DNA of 34,472 bases from Sphingobium trunci (GTDB lineage Bacteria; Pseudomonadota; Alphaproteobacteria; Sphingomonadales; Sphingomonadaceae). Each line of letters opens with the position of its first letter. Positions within the stretch are counted from its first letter, which is position 1. Below the pieces are notes generated by a model. The model made no database searches. It saw only the letters and a list, made by a program, of their open reading frames with translations, and was not told the origin of the DNA. Shown piece by piece: positions 16,827-25,573 of this stretch. A program made the translations under genes and the position numbers. The stretch is taken from contig NZ_JAKUJY010000036.1 in assembly GCF_022664535.1 (NCBI RefSeq), positions 1 to 34,472 on the forward strand, written 5' to 3'.

Positions 16827-16910
16827 GATTCGATCGAATCGGATACGAGATAAATGCGCTCACCAGCCATCTTAGTCAAGCACGATTCAATCGCATACGA
16901 TTTATATCGT
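16827..16910 (-). promoter_or_regulatory. ohr promoter region with OhrR operators
   Basis: A likely promoter is TTGACT (16879-16874), 17 bases, CATTTA (16856-16851) on the minus strand. It is bracketed by two palindromes: CGATTCAATCG (16883-16893) just upstream of the -35, and GATTCGATCGAATC (16827-16840, perfect) just after the start point. A third inverted repeat, ACGAT-N4-ATCGT, lies at 16897-16910. The shared ATTSAAT/GCATACGATT elements link it to the ohrR site. Confidence 0.6.
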
Positions 16911-17265
16911 GGCATTACCTCTTCGATTATGGCACTCGCGAGACGAACCTGGCTCCGGCGACAAGACGGGAAATCTCCGGTCCTCTGATGCCGCATGCCC
17001 CAATCGCCACCTGCTCGTGTCACGATAAGCTGTTCGACTCCAACGTGGCAGCGGCTGCACAGCGACTTTCGGCGGGGGAATTGTATAAGGCGGAAACTGT
17101 CTGCTTCAGCGAACTACGCAATCCTTCGGGCGCGGCAAAGAAGGGTCGGAGGCAAAGCGCCAGTTCTGGCTATCCGCAAGCCGATTTACTCTTCCTGAAA
17201 CTTGCCGTACTTTCGAGGGCTGGTGCGCTGCCCATGCAGGTGAAGCAGCCGGTCAGGAAGCCTGC
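16911..17265. other. Intergenic region with no supported gene
   Basis: Lies between the ohr control region and the 3' end of the GNAT gene. Open frames here are short, lack ribosome sites and have no recognisable family. No terminator hairpin is evident. Confidence 0.45.
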
Positions 17266-18453
17266 TTACCGCGTTTCTGGCGCAGAAAAATGGTTCTTGG
17301 CCGCCGCATAGACTGTGCGCGCCTTTATCAATGCGTCATATTGAAATCGTTGCCATGTGGAGCCGATCTCGACGACGCCATCAATGATCCTTCGATTGTT
17401 TCGCCACAGCCGATGACAATTGTTCGCCTCGCGCGGGACGCAGGTGTCGAAAGACAGATCGGATCGGCGCCCAATCCTGTCGTTAATGTCGCGCATCAGC
17501 AGCTGGCCAGCAGCATAGGCGCGATATTCTTCATCGAAGGTCATTTTGAAGCCATGGCCCCAAGTTGTGGATTCAAACCAGCTCGACATCGCAATCGCAC
17601 GGCCTTCGACCGACAAGCTGGCGAGTCGTGCGCTGCCATTTGCATGGCCGCGCTCGATAACGGTGCGAAACAGGGCCTCGGTTGCCGAGTTGCTGCCGAG
17701 CGCGCTGCCAACGCGACCCTTCCAGCCCGATGCCTCCATCTTCAGGAAGGCGTCGATCCAGGGAGCGCAGGGCTGACCTGGATCGAGCATGGAAAAAACA
17801 ACGGGACCTTGATCGCGCTCCAGGCGCCGCAACAGGCTACGCAGCCGGCCTTGCGTTTTGGCGTCGCTGCGGCCCTCGGTGTCGTCGCCGGCGCGGTGCG
17901 CCGGGCGGTCCAGGCAATGGAGGGTTTGAAACGCACGCCCTTCCCGCTTGCAGCGGTCGAACAGTGCAATGCTGACTGGATCATCTGCATCAAATTTCTC
18001 GAAATGCAGCAATATCTCTTTGCCTGCGCGGGCATCGAGGAACGCAAGCAAACTTTCCCAGAAAATATCAGCGGATTGCACAGACACCAATGGTGTACCC
18101 AGAAACTGGTTGGTTGCTAACCAACTGTGCCAGGTACGTACAGGCCAGCGCCCGAAACGCAATTCGGCTCTCAGGGGCATCACGCCCAGCCACGGCCCGC
18201 GCCCGAGGCTTACGACAGCCAGCAGCACGTCACAGCCATCATGGGAGTGGTTTAGCGCAGCTTCCATGAACCAGTCCTGGGCAAAGACGTTGGAAGCCCC
18301 GGCATGTGCGGACAGCGCCGCCCAGCACGCCCGGTCCTCCGCCGTCAGATCAGCATGCCGCATCATGCGAACAGTTGGGCGGTGGGCACCTGCCACAGTC
18401 CGTTCATTGCTTCTGCTCGCTTGAAACGCGCGGACGGGGGGTAGAAAGCTCAT
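17266..18453 (-). CDS. BioF2-like GNAT-family acyltransferase
   Basis: A 395-aa protein with the double-GNAT architecture of the BioF2-like/CelD group (Acetyltransf_6). Visible parts are an N-terminal half with NVFAQDWFMEAALNHSHDGC, LGVMPLRAELRFGRWPVRTW and a C-terminal half with FLKMEASGWKGRVGSALGSN, FRTVIERGHANGSARLASLS and HGFKMTFDEEYRAYAAGQLL. The ATG at 18453 overlaps the cupin stop by four bases (ATGA), so the two are translationally coupled; the longer open frame upstream overlaps the cupin gene and is rejected. Proteins of this group acylate polysaccharide, lipid or peptide precursors. The partner oxygenase suggests a two-step tailoring of one substrate, which is inference. Confidence 0.82.
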   Translation of the reverse strand: MSFLPPVRAFQASRSNERTVAGAHRPTVRMMRHADLTAEDRACWAALSAHAGASNVFAQDWFMEAALNHSHDGCDVLLAVVSLGRGPWLGVMPLRAELRFGRWPVRTWHSWLATNQFLGTPLVSVQSADIFWESLLAFLDARAGKEILLHFEKFDADDPVSIALFDRCKREGRAFQTLHCLDRPAHRAGDDTEGRSDAKTQGRLRSLLRRLERDQGPVVFSMLDPGQPCAPWIDAFLKMEASGWKGRVGSALGSNSATEALFRTVIERGHANGSARLASLSVEGRAIAMSSWFESTTWGHGFKMTFDEEYRAYAAGQLLMRDINDRIGRRSDLSFDTCVPREANNCHRLWRNNRRIIDGVVEIGSTWQRFQYDALIKARTVYAAAKNHFSAPETR

Positions 18454-19295
18454 AACAGACCCACCTTTCGGGCAACGCGGCAACCGAGCGAACGCCATCT
18501 CGGAGTCCTTGGCCATGCAGGCAGGTCGCCGGCCGGCAATCCGTACCGGCGCAACAGCGGATTGATCTGCATTGCTGCGCCCACTGATTGGCTCCATTCG
18601 CTCTGCCAGGTTATCGACAGCGAAATTGAGGGCTCCGCGCCCGCCTTCACCCAATGCGGTGACGCATAAGGAACAAAAAGCGCATCGCCGGGCCGCAGAT
18701 GATGAATATTCGCGTCTGCCTCATATGCGTCTTTCCAAGGCAGCATATTGTCACTCCCGCTATAATAAGCCTCATGACGGTCAAGCGGCAGCCAGGGCTG
18801 ACCGGAGTGATAGGTTGCGAATTGCTTGTCGCCTGCGATTTGAAACAGGATATTATATTCGCAGTCGAAGTGAAACGGAGTCAAAGTGCCCGGCGAAGAA
18901 ATGAAGATGAACCCTCTGACCGTCAGGCCCGGACCAGTGGAGGGGAAAATCGCAGGGCCGATTTGATCCATTAACCCGTTCAACAAGTCTCGATAGGCAG
19001 GCAATTGCTCGACGAAACGAAGCATGATCCAATTGCCACTGGTACTGATTGAGCGAATGACGGTTGCAACGTCGGCATCATCAGATTGATCCATCGCGAA
19101 TTCGCCGCCGTTCGGCGCGTTCGAGACACGGCGCTCGACATATTGCGATGGCAATTCAAGCGCCGCTTTCGCCAGCGCCTCGAATGATAAGAGCGGCTGT
19201 TCCGACAAAGTGTGCCGAAGCACCGTTGGCGATAAAGGATAGGCGCTGGCAAAGGGACCGAGACTGGATGAAGCGAGGAAGGACATAGCGGGCAC
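18450..19295 (-). CDS. JmjC-like cupin (Cupin_8) oxygenase
   Basis: Putative Fe(II)/2-oxoglutarate oxygenase of about 281 aa. The iron ligands are H142 and D144 in LTPFHFDCEYNILFQI and the distal H214 in FVPYASPHWVKAGAEP; the RPGDALFVP turn before it is typical. The part before about residue 80 is helical, with no signal peptide. ATG 19295 has GAAGAG upstream; ATG 19286 (MSFLASSS) is also possible. It is directly coupled to the GNAT gene and nothing else is in the operon. JmjC-type enzymes hydroxylate proteins, RNA or small molecules. No precursor-peptide gene was found upstream. Confidence 0.82.
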   Translation of the reverse strand: MPAMSFLASSSLGPFASAYPLSPTVLRHTLSEQPLLSFEALAKAALELPSQYVERRVSNAPNGGEFAMDQSDDADVATVIRSISTSGNWIMLRFVEQLPAYRDLLNGLMDQIGPAIFPSTGPGLTVRGFIFISSPGTLTPFHFDCEYNILFQIAGDKQFATYHSGQPWLPLDRHEAYYSGSDNMLPWKDAYEADANIHHLRPGDALFVPYASPHWVKAGAEPSISLSITWQSEWSQSVGAAMQINPLLRRYGLPAGDLPAWPRTPRWRSLGCRVARKVGLL

Positions 19296-19489
19296 TCTTC
19301 AGCGACGACAAGGCGATTGCTTCAGCTTTGCCGACGCGGGTTAAAAATCCAGTTAAGTATTGCGCGTTTGTTCTGTCACCAGCCGCTGGTAGAGCCGGTT
19401 ATTCATGGGTATCCCGCTGGTCCGGTTCAGGATTGGAAAGCTGCACGGCGGCAGGTGATCGAAAATTGCGGTTCAGATGCGTAAATGAG

Positions 19490-19773
19490 TCATCCGGGAC
19501 AGGACAATGCCTTCGCGATGATCCAAGCGACCATCAGCCCGCTTATAAGGCAAATTCCGTCCAGTTTGAATAGGAACAACCATATCGCCACACCAACATC
19601 AAATTTAACAGCAAGACGATTAACACAATAAGCAGCGATGCCGGTGTCGCGCCCCCGGCCCAGAAGGCGACCCTTCCCGCCGTCATTCCCCGGACCTTCA
19701 ATTTCAAGACCGCCGCCACCCCGGCTACTATGCCAAGATAAAGCGCAACAAACAGAATGATCCCCACACGCAT
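19490..19773 (-). pseudogene. Small membrane protein, probably frameshifted
   Basis: One frame opens with MRVGIILFVALYLGIVAGVA and a second helix LLIVLIVLLLNLMLVW, then turns polar and stops at 19543. A neighbouring frame, from about 19590 down to 19490, supplies a good third helix (AIWLFLFKLDGICLISGLMV) and ends IIAKALSCPG. Joining them needs one base change near 19590 and gives a three-helix protein of about 94 aa. No family is recognised and there is no clear ribosome site, so this is tentative. The alternative is two unrelated short frames. Confidence 0.35.
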
Positions 19774-20001
19774 CTGGACTGAATGTCATTCCGCCCATGA
19801 ATTTACTGTAAACCTGCCAGTTCGCTCCTCACCCAGCATCGTCGCTCCTAGCCCACGATCCTGTCGGTCTACCGAGAAGCCGATGGTCTACCCGCAGACG
19901 GGATAGCCGCCGACGAGGTTTTCGAAAGGAGCAGAATGGCCGGTCACGGGCCGAGACGATGTGAATTTCCTCTCGCTATGCCGGAGGTTGGTGAGAAGTG
20001 C

Positions 20002-20884
20002 TCAGGCAGCCTTAATGATTTGAACTATAAATGATCGTTCCCAGCCGCATAGTCTCCGGACGGCCGATTGTGTGCGCGAGGAGCGTTCTAACGTGCTGTC
20101 GGTAAGCTTGTCAGCAAGATCACAAACGGCGGCGTGATCACCCGCTGACACCAGCCACAACTGTTTGTCTCCTTTGGCGGCTGCAAACATTGCAAGGGTT
20201 TCGTTGGGAGGAGTTGGTCTGTCTTGCTCTCCGCCAATCACCAGCACGGGACCGCCGTATCGTGGCAACGCCTGCAGCGAGCGGCGATAGACGAGATGGC
20301 CAAACGCCAAAACGGAATGGCGCTTGAAAACTTAGAAATGGCTCAAGCAAGTAACCAACACTGTCCGATGTGCGACTCGCGATGCGGTTCCTGATCGCTC
20401 GACGGATGTCAGGATAGACGGCTTGCAAAATCAAAGCGTCGGCTGGGATCGGACCGGCGTCGCCAAGGAGGCTGGCAGATCCCCCAAGGGATATTGCAAT
20501 AATCGCAACCGGCGCGCTATTTTGCTTGTGCTTCAACCAGGTGAACGCAACCTGCGAGTCCCGCGCCTCATGGAGGGCCAAAAGTTCGCGGTGCGACACT
20601 CGACTGGCCGTGACCCCGAAAGTCTATCGTAAGCGTGGCATAGCCAAGGCTCGCAAGCCACGCGGCGTTCGCAGCCGTTGCTTGTCGTGAGCACCAACAC
20701 CATGAAGAAGAAGGACGGCCGGCGAACGATCATTCCGACCCGGCGTGAACGTCGCCGCGATGGACACGCCATCCTGCGTTTGAAATCTGATATCCTGAGA
20801 CTCCGCCGTTGCAGCCGCCACGGGCGGCCAGCACCGCTGCAAAAGCGGTCGCGAGCTGGAGTGTGCCGAATAATCGCGCGGCAA
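20002..20884 (-). pseudogene. Secreted alpha/beta hydrolase destroyed by three or four frameshifts
   Basis: Pieces of one alpha/beta hydrolase lie in alternating frames. First: DIRFQTQDGVSIAATFTPGR and SPAVLLLHGVGAHDKQRL. Then, after a shift near 20672: ANAAWLASLGYATLTIDFRG, HGQSSVAPRTFG. Back again near 20597: LHEARDSQVAFTWLKHKQN and AIIAISLGGSASLLGDAG with the nucleophile serine. After a third shift near 20270: ALPRYGGPVLVIGGEQDRPT and LWLVSAGDHAAV with the catalytic His. A possible fourth shift near 20817 joins a signal peptide (RLFGTLQLATAFAAVLA) to the mature part. Every catalytic element is still recognisable, so decay is recent or the assembly is wrong here. It begins 8 bp after the ester hydrolase stop, in the same direction. 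Confidence 0.75.
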
Positions 20885-20892
20885 AAAGTGCC

Positions 20893-22806
20893 TTATGGCT
20901 CGGCGGCGGTTGATGATGCCACGATTGGCAATAACACGGCACTTGCGCCGGACATACCGTGCTCGATCGTGATGGTCGCGGGCCGATAATCATCGGGCTT
21001 GGCGAAGAATATGTTGGGCACATAGGTCTGCGGATTTCGGTCGTACAACGGGAACAACGAGGACTGCACCTGGACCATCATGCGATGGCCGGGTTTGAAC
21101 GTGTAGTTCACCGTCGGCAGCCTGAACTTGTATTCCTGTACTACACCAGAGGGAATTGCGGTCGGGTGTTCGAAACTTCGGCGATACCGGCCACGGAAGA
21201 TCGCAAGACTTACGGGAAGCTGGTAGCCGGCGAGTTCGGGCGCGTCGGCGTTGGTCGCCGGATACACGTCGATGATCTTGACCACGACATCGGTGTCGCT
21301 CCCGGTGGTGCTCAAGAAGATGTCGGCGAATGGCGCACCCTGGACGCGCACAGCTTTTTCAAGGATCGGCGTTTGGTAGCTCAGCACGTCAGGCCGGGTG
21401 GATACGAAGCGCTGATCCTGCACAAGCCATGTCGACCAGCTTGCGTGGTCGCCCATCCTTACCGGAAGTTGTTCGAACGGTACCGGCTTGGCGGGATCGG
21501 ATACGTAGCTTTCGCGTCCCGATGCCGGACGAGTGTGCGCCAAGCCGCCACCCGATCGCAGATACATTGGCGTCAACGCGTTGGGACCCGCACCGGGCCA
21601 GTCGGCGAACCTGTCCCATTTGTCTTCCGCCGGATTATAGATGATGACATGCGGTGTAGGCTGTGTGGGTTTCTTGTCGCGCAGATAGGTGTCGAAGAAC
21701 GGCACCAGCACCTCGCGGCGAAAATAGGCGGCGGTATCGCCGCTCCATTTGAGGGGACCCAGGACATCGCCACGTCCGTTGATCTGGCTGTGATACCAGG
21801 GGCCCATGGCGAGGTGGTTGTTGGCCGTCATGCCCTTCGCCTTCAGCGCCTCCCAGCTACGGACAGCCCCGTATATGTCCTCCTGGTCCCATAGCCCTTG
21901 CAGCCACATCGTCGGAACGGGGGAAGGATGTGCGGCAATGATCTTGTCCAGTGCCTGGCCCTGCCAGAGCGCGTCATAGGCGGGATGGGCAGACAGGCGT
22001 TGCCACCAGGGCAGCCGATCGATGCCGTGAGCCGCGGCGTAGGCTCCGGCCGAGCCAGCATCGAGCATTTCCTGATAGTCGTCGCGACCCGTCCTGGAGA
22101 CCGCGCTGCCTTCCCGTTTCGCGCTGGTCTGCTCGGCGAAATAGTCGAACATCTTCTGTCGGAATGCGCCGTGCTGAAACCAGTCATCTCCCATCCAGCC
22201 GTCAATCATCGGGCTTTCGGGGACTGCTACCATCAATGCCGGATGGGGATTCAGGAGCGCCATCACCACTGCCCAACCGTCATAGGAAGACCCGATCATC
22301 CCGACGCGGCCGTTGCTTTCCGGAACGTGCTTTACGAGCCAGTCGATCGTGTCATAGGCATCGGTGGTATCGTCGGTCTTCGTCGGATTGAGCGGACCAA
22401 TCGGAGGCCGCGTCATCACATATGTGCCTTCGGAACCGTATTTGCCGCGCATGTCCTGCGCGACCATGATGTACCCATTGTCCGCCCAAATTCGATCGCC
22501 CGGCAAAAGCCGATCGCGGAGCCTGGGACTGTTGCCCGATAGAAATGAGCCCGCGTCGTAGGGCGTCCGTTCAAGCAATATCGGCGCACGGGCGGAGCCG
22601 CGCGAAAGCACGATCACCGTATGCAGCTTCACGCCGTCGCGCATCGGGATCATCACTTCGCGCTTGACGAAATCCTGGTCGTTGGCGGGCTCATGCCACT
22701 CCTTCGGGATGTCGCTGCCGATCTGGACAGGACTGACCTGTGCTTGTGCCCACATGGGAGAGAAGGTCAAGAGCAGGGCCGCAGCAGCAAATATCCTGGA
22801 TGACAT
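20893..22806 (-). CDS. Alpha-amino acid ester hydrolase (CocE/NonD, peptidase S15-like family)
   Basis: Secreted serine hydrolase of 637 aa with a signal peptide (MSSRIFAAAALLLTFSPMWA-QAQ). The nucleophile is S174 in GMIGSSYDGWAV, with D307 in QGLWDQEDIYG and H339 in MGPWYHSQINGRG. D208, E309 and D310 match the carboxylate cluster that binds the substrate alpha-amino group in characterised AEH enzymes (Xanthomonas citri, Acetobacter turbidans), and the spacing S to D (133) and D to H (32) agrees with my memory of them. A C-terminal jelly-roll follows. These enzymes hydrolyse or make alpha-amino beta-lactams such as ampicillin and cephalexin. The usual annotation would be CocE/NonD hydrolase. 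It is cotranscribed with the broken hydrolase downstream. Confidence 0.87.
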   Translation of the reverse strand: MSSRIFAAAALLLTFSPMWAQAQVSPVQIGSDIPKEWHEPANDQDFVKREVMIPMRDGVKLHTVIVLSRGSARAPILLERTPYDAGSFLSGNSPRLRDRLLPGDRIWADNGYIMVAQDMRGKYGSEGTYVMTRPPIGPLNPTKTDDTTDAYDTIDWLVKHVPESNGRVGMIGSSYDGWAVVMALLNPHPALMVAVPESPMIDGWMGDDWFQHGAFRQKMFDYFAEQTSAKREGSAVSRTGRDDYQEMLDAGSAGAYAAAHGIDRLPWWQRLSAHPAYDALWQGQALDKIIAAHPSPVPTMWLQGLWDQEDIYGAVRSWEALKAKGMTANNHLAMGPWYHSQINGRGDVLGPLKWSGDTAAYFRREVLVPFFDTYLRDKKPTQPTPHVIIYNPAEDKWDRFADWPGAGPNALTPMYLRSGGGLAHTRPASGRESYVSDPAKPVPFEQLPVRMGDHASWSTWLVQDQRFVSTRPDVLSYQTPILEKAVRVQGAPFADIFLSTTGSDTDVVVKIIDVYPATNADAPELAGYQLPVSLAIFRGRYRRSFEHPTAIPSGVVQEYKFRLPTVNYTFKPGHRMMVQVQSSLFPLYDRNPQTYVPNIFFAKPDDYRPATITIEHGMSGASAVLLPIVASSTAAEP

Positions 22807-22841
22807 TCGTGATCACTCTTCAGTTTCGTGTCGACGAGATG

Positions 22842-23618
22842 CTAGTACGGCGTCTCGCTGAACGAAGCAGACTTCACCGACGCCAGGGTGGTCGTCCCTT
22901 GCGCTTCATCAATGCTCCGGTCCGTCGCCAGCGCTTGATCCAGCGCCGCTGCCGCATGGATCGCCGTGGTGTCAAAGATTGGAACGGGGCTGTCTTCCTG
23001 CCCGACGAGCATCATGATTTCCGTGCAGCCAAGGATCATCGCCTGGGCGCCAGCATCGACAATACGCGCGATCACCGCCCGGTAGGCTTCGCGCGACGAT
23101 GGCCTTATCCGCCCCGCGACCAGTTCGTCGTAGATGATCCGATGCACAGTCGCGCGGTCTTCGTCGTCAGGAACAATCACCTCCAGACCGTGGCGTTCGG
23201 TCAGGCGCCCTTTGTAGAAATCATGCTCCATTGTGAACGCCGTGCCGAGCAGGCCGACTTTCCGGAAGCCGGCGGTCACGATCCGCTCTGCCGTGGGATC
23301 GGCGATGTGGATCAGGGGAATAGCGACGGCGCTTTGCACGTCATGCGCCATTCGATGCACTGTATTTGTGCAGATCAGCAGCAGGTCCGCTCCGGCCGCC
23401 TCCAGCCGCTGCGCCGCGTCCACCATCCGCTCGGTGAGGCGGCTCCAGTCGCCGGCATGTTGCAGAGCTTCGATTTCCGCAAAGTCGAACGACCATAGCA
23501 GGCAACGGGCCGAAGCGGACGCGCCCAGGCGCGCGCGAGTGCCCTTGTTGAGGAGGCGGTAATATTCTGCAGAACTCTCCCAGCTCATGCCTCCGATCAG
23601 GCCTATCATTCGCATCAT
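22842..23618 (-). CDS. Aspartate/glutamate racemase family protein
   Basis: PLP-independent racemase-fold protein, 258 aa. The two catalytic cysteines are C83 (LLLICTNTVHRMAHDV) and C198 (AMILGCTEIMMLVGQ). The N-terminus IGLIGGMSWESSAEYYRLLN is typical of the YgeA/aspartate racemase branch, and PIFDTTAIHAAAALDQAL closes the fold. The last approximately 20 residues extend past the usual end. Its ATG overlaps the stop of the upstream flavoprotein gene by four bases (ATGA 23615-23618). The specific amino acid cannot be decided; the broad-specificity group is likely. Its link to the redox genes upstream is positional only. Confidence 0.9.
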   Translation of the reverse strand: MMRMIGLIGGMSWESSAEYYRLLNKGTRARLGASASARCLLWSFDFAEIEALQHAGDWSRLTERMVDAAQRLEAAGADLLLICTNTVHRMAHDVQSAVAIPLIHIADPTAERIVTAGFRKVGLLGTAFTMEHDFYKGRLTERHGLEVIVPDDEDRATVHRIIYDELVAGRIRPSSREAYRAVIARIVDAGAQAMILGCTEIMMLVGQEDSPVPIFDTTAIHAAAALDQALATDRSIDEAQGTTTLASVKSASFSETPY

Positions 23619-25000
23619 GTCTCTCCTTTCGAGGGCTGAAGATCGAGCAGCAGCGTTGGGATGAGTTCCGAAACCGTCGGATGGATCGGCACGGACCAGC
23701 GCAGGGTCTCGATCGGCTGGTCGGCGTTCATCATGTCGAGGATGCCGTGGATCGCCTCGTCGCCGCTGGTTCCCAGTATCGCCGCGCCAAGGATGCGGCG
23801 GGTGTCGGCGTCAGCCACCACCTTCATGAAGCCCTGCGTTTCACCTTTTTCCACCGCGCGTCCGACACGCGACATCGGCCGCTTCGAATGGAGGAGCCGC
23901 CGCCCCGTCTTGACCGCCTCGGCGTCGGTCATGCCTACCCGAGCGAGCGGAGGATCGATATAGAGCGCATAGCCCGGAAGGCGTTGGCTGACGTGCCGAT
24001 CCTCGTCGTCGAGCAGGTTTGCCGCAACGATCTCGAAGTCGTTATAGGCGGTGTGCGTGAAGGCGCCACGACCGTTGCAGTCGCCCAGCGCCCAGATGCC
24101 GGGGACGCTGGTCTCCAGCCTGTCGTCGACTATGATGTATCCGCGTGCGTCCACTGCCACGCCGGCGGCCTCCAGCCCGAGATCATCGGTGTTCGGCCGC
24201 CGCCCAACTGCCATCAGGACATGGCTGGCGAATATCGGCTGCGCGTCCTCGGCACAGTCCACCCGCACCTCGACATCCTCGCCGCTGGGAGCGAAACCGA
24301 TGCAGTCCGCACCCGTCCGGACCCTGACCCCCTCGGCCTCCAGGATCTGCCTGACGGCGTCCGACACGTCGGGGTCCTCCCGCGCGATAATCCGGTCCAT
24401 GCGTTCGACCACCGTGACCTCTGCGCCGAAGCGCCGATACATCTGGGCGAACTCAAGCCCGATATAGCTTCCGCCGATCACCACGAGATGCCGGGGAAGC
24501 GTGTTGAGCGCGACGATGTCGGTGTTGGTCAGGATCGGAACTTGGTCCGCGCCGGGCATTTCCGGCACCATGGCCCTGCCGCCTACATTGATGAAAATAC
24601 GTGGTGCGGTCAGCCGCTCTCCCTCGACCGCGACGACATTGACCTCCTCGAAGCGTGCATGTCCACGGATGAGCTCGACGTTTGTCATGCCGAACAGCCA
24701 GCTCTCGTTGCCCGTGCGTCCGTCCCGGATGATCCTGTTCGCCCGGGCGGCGACGGCCTTCATGTCGACCTCCAACGATCCGGCGAAACTGAACCCGTAG
24801 TCCCCGCCGCGCCGCGCAGTGTGGATAGCGTAAGCGCTCGCCACGAGCCCCTTGGTCGGACGGCAGCCAGTGTTGACGCACGTGCCGCCGACATGATGGC
24901 GCTCGATGATGGCGACCGACAGGCCGGCGTCGTTCAATCGGCCGGCGAGCGCCGGACCCGCCTGGCCGGCGCCGATGATGATAGCGTCGTAGCTGCGCAT
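23615..25000 (-). CDS. Mercuric-reductase-like FAD/NAD(P) disulfide oxidoreductase
   Basis: Flavoprotein of 461 aa in the class I pyridine nucleotide-disulfide oxidoreductase family. FAD motif AIIIGAGQAGPALAGRLNDA; redox-active disulfide C41/C46 in GGTCVNTGCRPTKGLVAS; NAD(P) motif LVVIGGSYIGLEFAQMYRRF; second FAD motif PGIWALGDCNGRGAFTH; dimerisation domain with the catalytic HPTVSEL. It lacks the N-terminal heavy-metal domain and the C-terminal vicinal cysteines of true MerA, and ends DLQPSKGET, so mercury reduction is unlikely even though databases often call this group mercuric reductase. ATG at 25000 behind GAGGTGAT. It follows ohr2 by 86 bp and overlaps the racemase gene. Confidence 0.9.
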   Translation of the reverse strand: MRSYDAIIIGAGQAGPALAGRLNDAGLSVAIIERHHVGGTCVNTGCRPTKGLVASAYAIHTARRGGDYGFSFAGSLEVDMKAVAARANRIIRDGRTGNESWLFGMTNVELIRGHARFEEVNVVAVEGERLTAPRIFINVGGRAMVPEMPGADQVPILTNTDIVALNTLPRHLVVIGGSYIGLEFAQMYRRFGAEVTVVERMDRIIAREDPDVSDAVRQILEAEGVRVRTGADCIGFAPSGEDVEVRVDCAEDAQPIFASHVLMAVGRRPNTDDLGLEAAGVAVDARGYIIVDDRLETSVPGIWALGDCNGRGAFTHTAYNDFEIVAANLLDDEDRHVSQRLPGYALYIDPPLARVGMTDAEAVKTGRRLLHSKRPMSRVGRAVEKGETQGFMKVVADADTRRILGAAILGTSGDEAIHGILDMMNADQPIETLRWSVPIHPTVSELIPTLLLDLQPSKGET

Positions 25001-25059
25001 GTTGAGATCACCTCGTGATGTGGGCCATGCGCGCGAAGCGCTGCCCGGGAAGGGAACAA

Positions 25060-25077
25060 GCCTGCACTTGGGCAGGC
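25060..25077. terminator. Hairpin between ohr2 and the flavoprotein gene
   Basis: GCCTGC-N6-GCAGGC is a perfect 6-bp stem 10 bp past the ohr2 stop. There is no real T-run after it on the minus strand (CTTGTTCCC), so it may attenuate or stabilise mRNA more than terminate. Confidence 0.3.
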
Positions 25078-25086
25078 CCGTCAAGG

Positions 25087-25512
25087 TCAGATGAGGCTGA
25101 GGCGCACGTCGACATTGCCTCGCGTGGCGTTAGAGTAGGGGCAGGTCTGGTGAGCCGCCTCGACCAGACGCCGGGCATCATCGCCTTCCACGCCCGGCAG
25201 CGCCACGGCAAGCTCGACTTCCAGACCGAAGCCACCTTCGCCGCGCATGCCGATGCCCACGGTTGCGGTCACCGCCGCACCGGTCGGCACCTGAAGCTTG
25301 AGTTGGTGCGCGGCAAACTTCAGGGCGCCGAGGAAGCACGCAGCGTAACCCGACGCGAACAGCTGTTCCGGGTTGGTCCCTTCGCCGCCCGGCCCGCCGA
25401 GCGCCTTGGGCATCGATAGCTGGAGGTCGAGCTTCCCGTCCTCGGTGCGGGTGCGCCCGTCACGGCCTCCGGTTGCGGTGGCGGAGGTGCGATACTTTAC
25501 ATCGACATACAT
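25087..25512 (-). CDS. Second organic hydroperoxide reductase (Ohr family)
   Basis: Ohr/OsmC-family peroxidase of 141 aa and the more canonical of the two in this window: GTNPEQLFASGYAACFLGAL with C59, and AHQTCPYSNATRGNVDV with C124; R20 and E49 fit the catalytic Arg and Glu. The ribosome site AAAGGAATGAACC is nearly identical to that of the first ohr. It lies downstream of the sigF-nrsF-membrane protein genes with no OhrR-like palindrome, so it is probably controlled by the ECF sigma. A weak ECF-like element (GTCACC, 15 bases, GGAA; 25568-25544) lies just upstream. Confidence 0.93.
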   Translation of the reverse strand: MYVDVKYRTSATATGGRDGRTRTEDGKLDLQLSMPKALGGPGGEGTNPEQLFASGYAACFLGALKFAAHQLKLQVPTGAAVTATVGIGMRGEGGFGLEVELAVALPGVEGDDARRLVEAAHQTCPYSNATRGNVDVRLSLI

Positions 25513-25573
25513 GGTTCATTCCTTTGGTGATGGGCGCAGACCATTCCCGCGCCGGAATTAATGGTGACGCGCG

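Noticed and set aside
19296..19489. A precursor-peptide gene upstream of the cupin-GNAT pair
   Set aside because: No short frame with a ribosome site and leader/core pattern is visible there on the minus strand.
23615..25000. Calling the flavoprotein a mercuric reductase
   Set aside because: No N-terminal metal-binding domain, no C-terminal cysteine pair, and no merR, merT or merP nearby.
23681..25018. 445-codon plus-strand open frame opposite the flavoprotein
   Set aside because: Composition (His, Asp, Arg repeats) is typical of an antisense frame; the opposite strand has all flavoprotein motifs.
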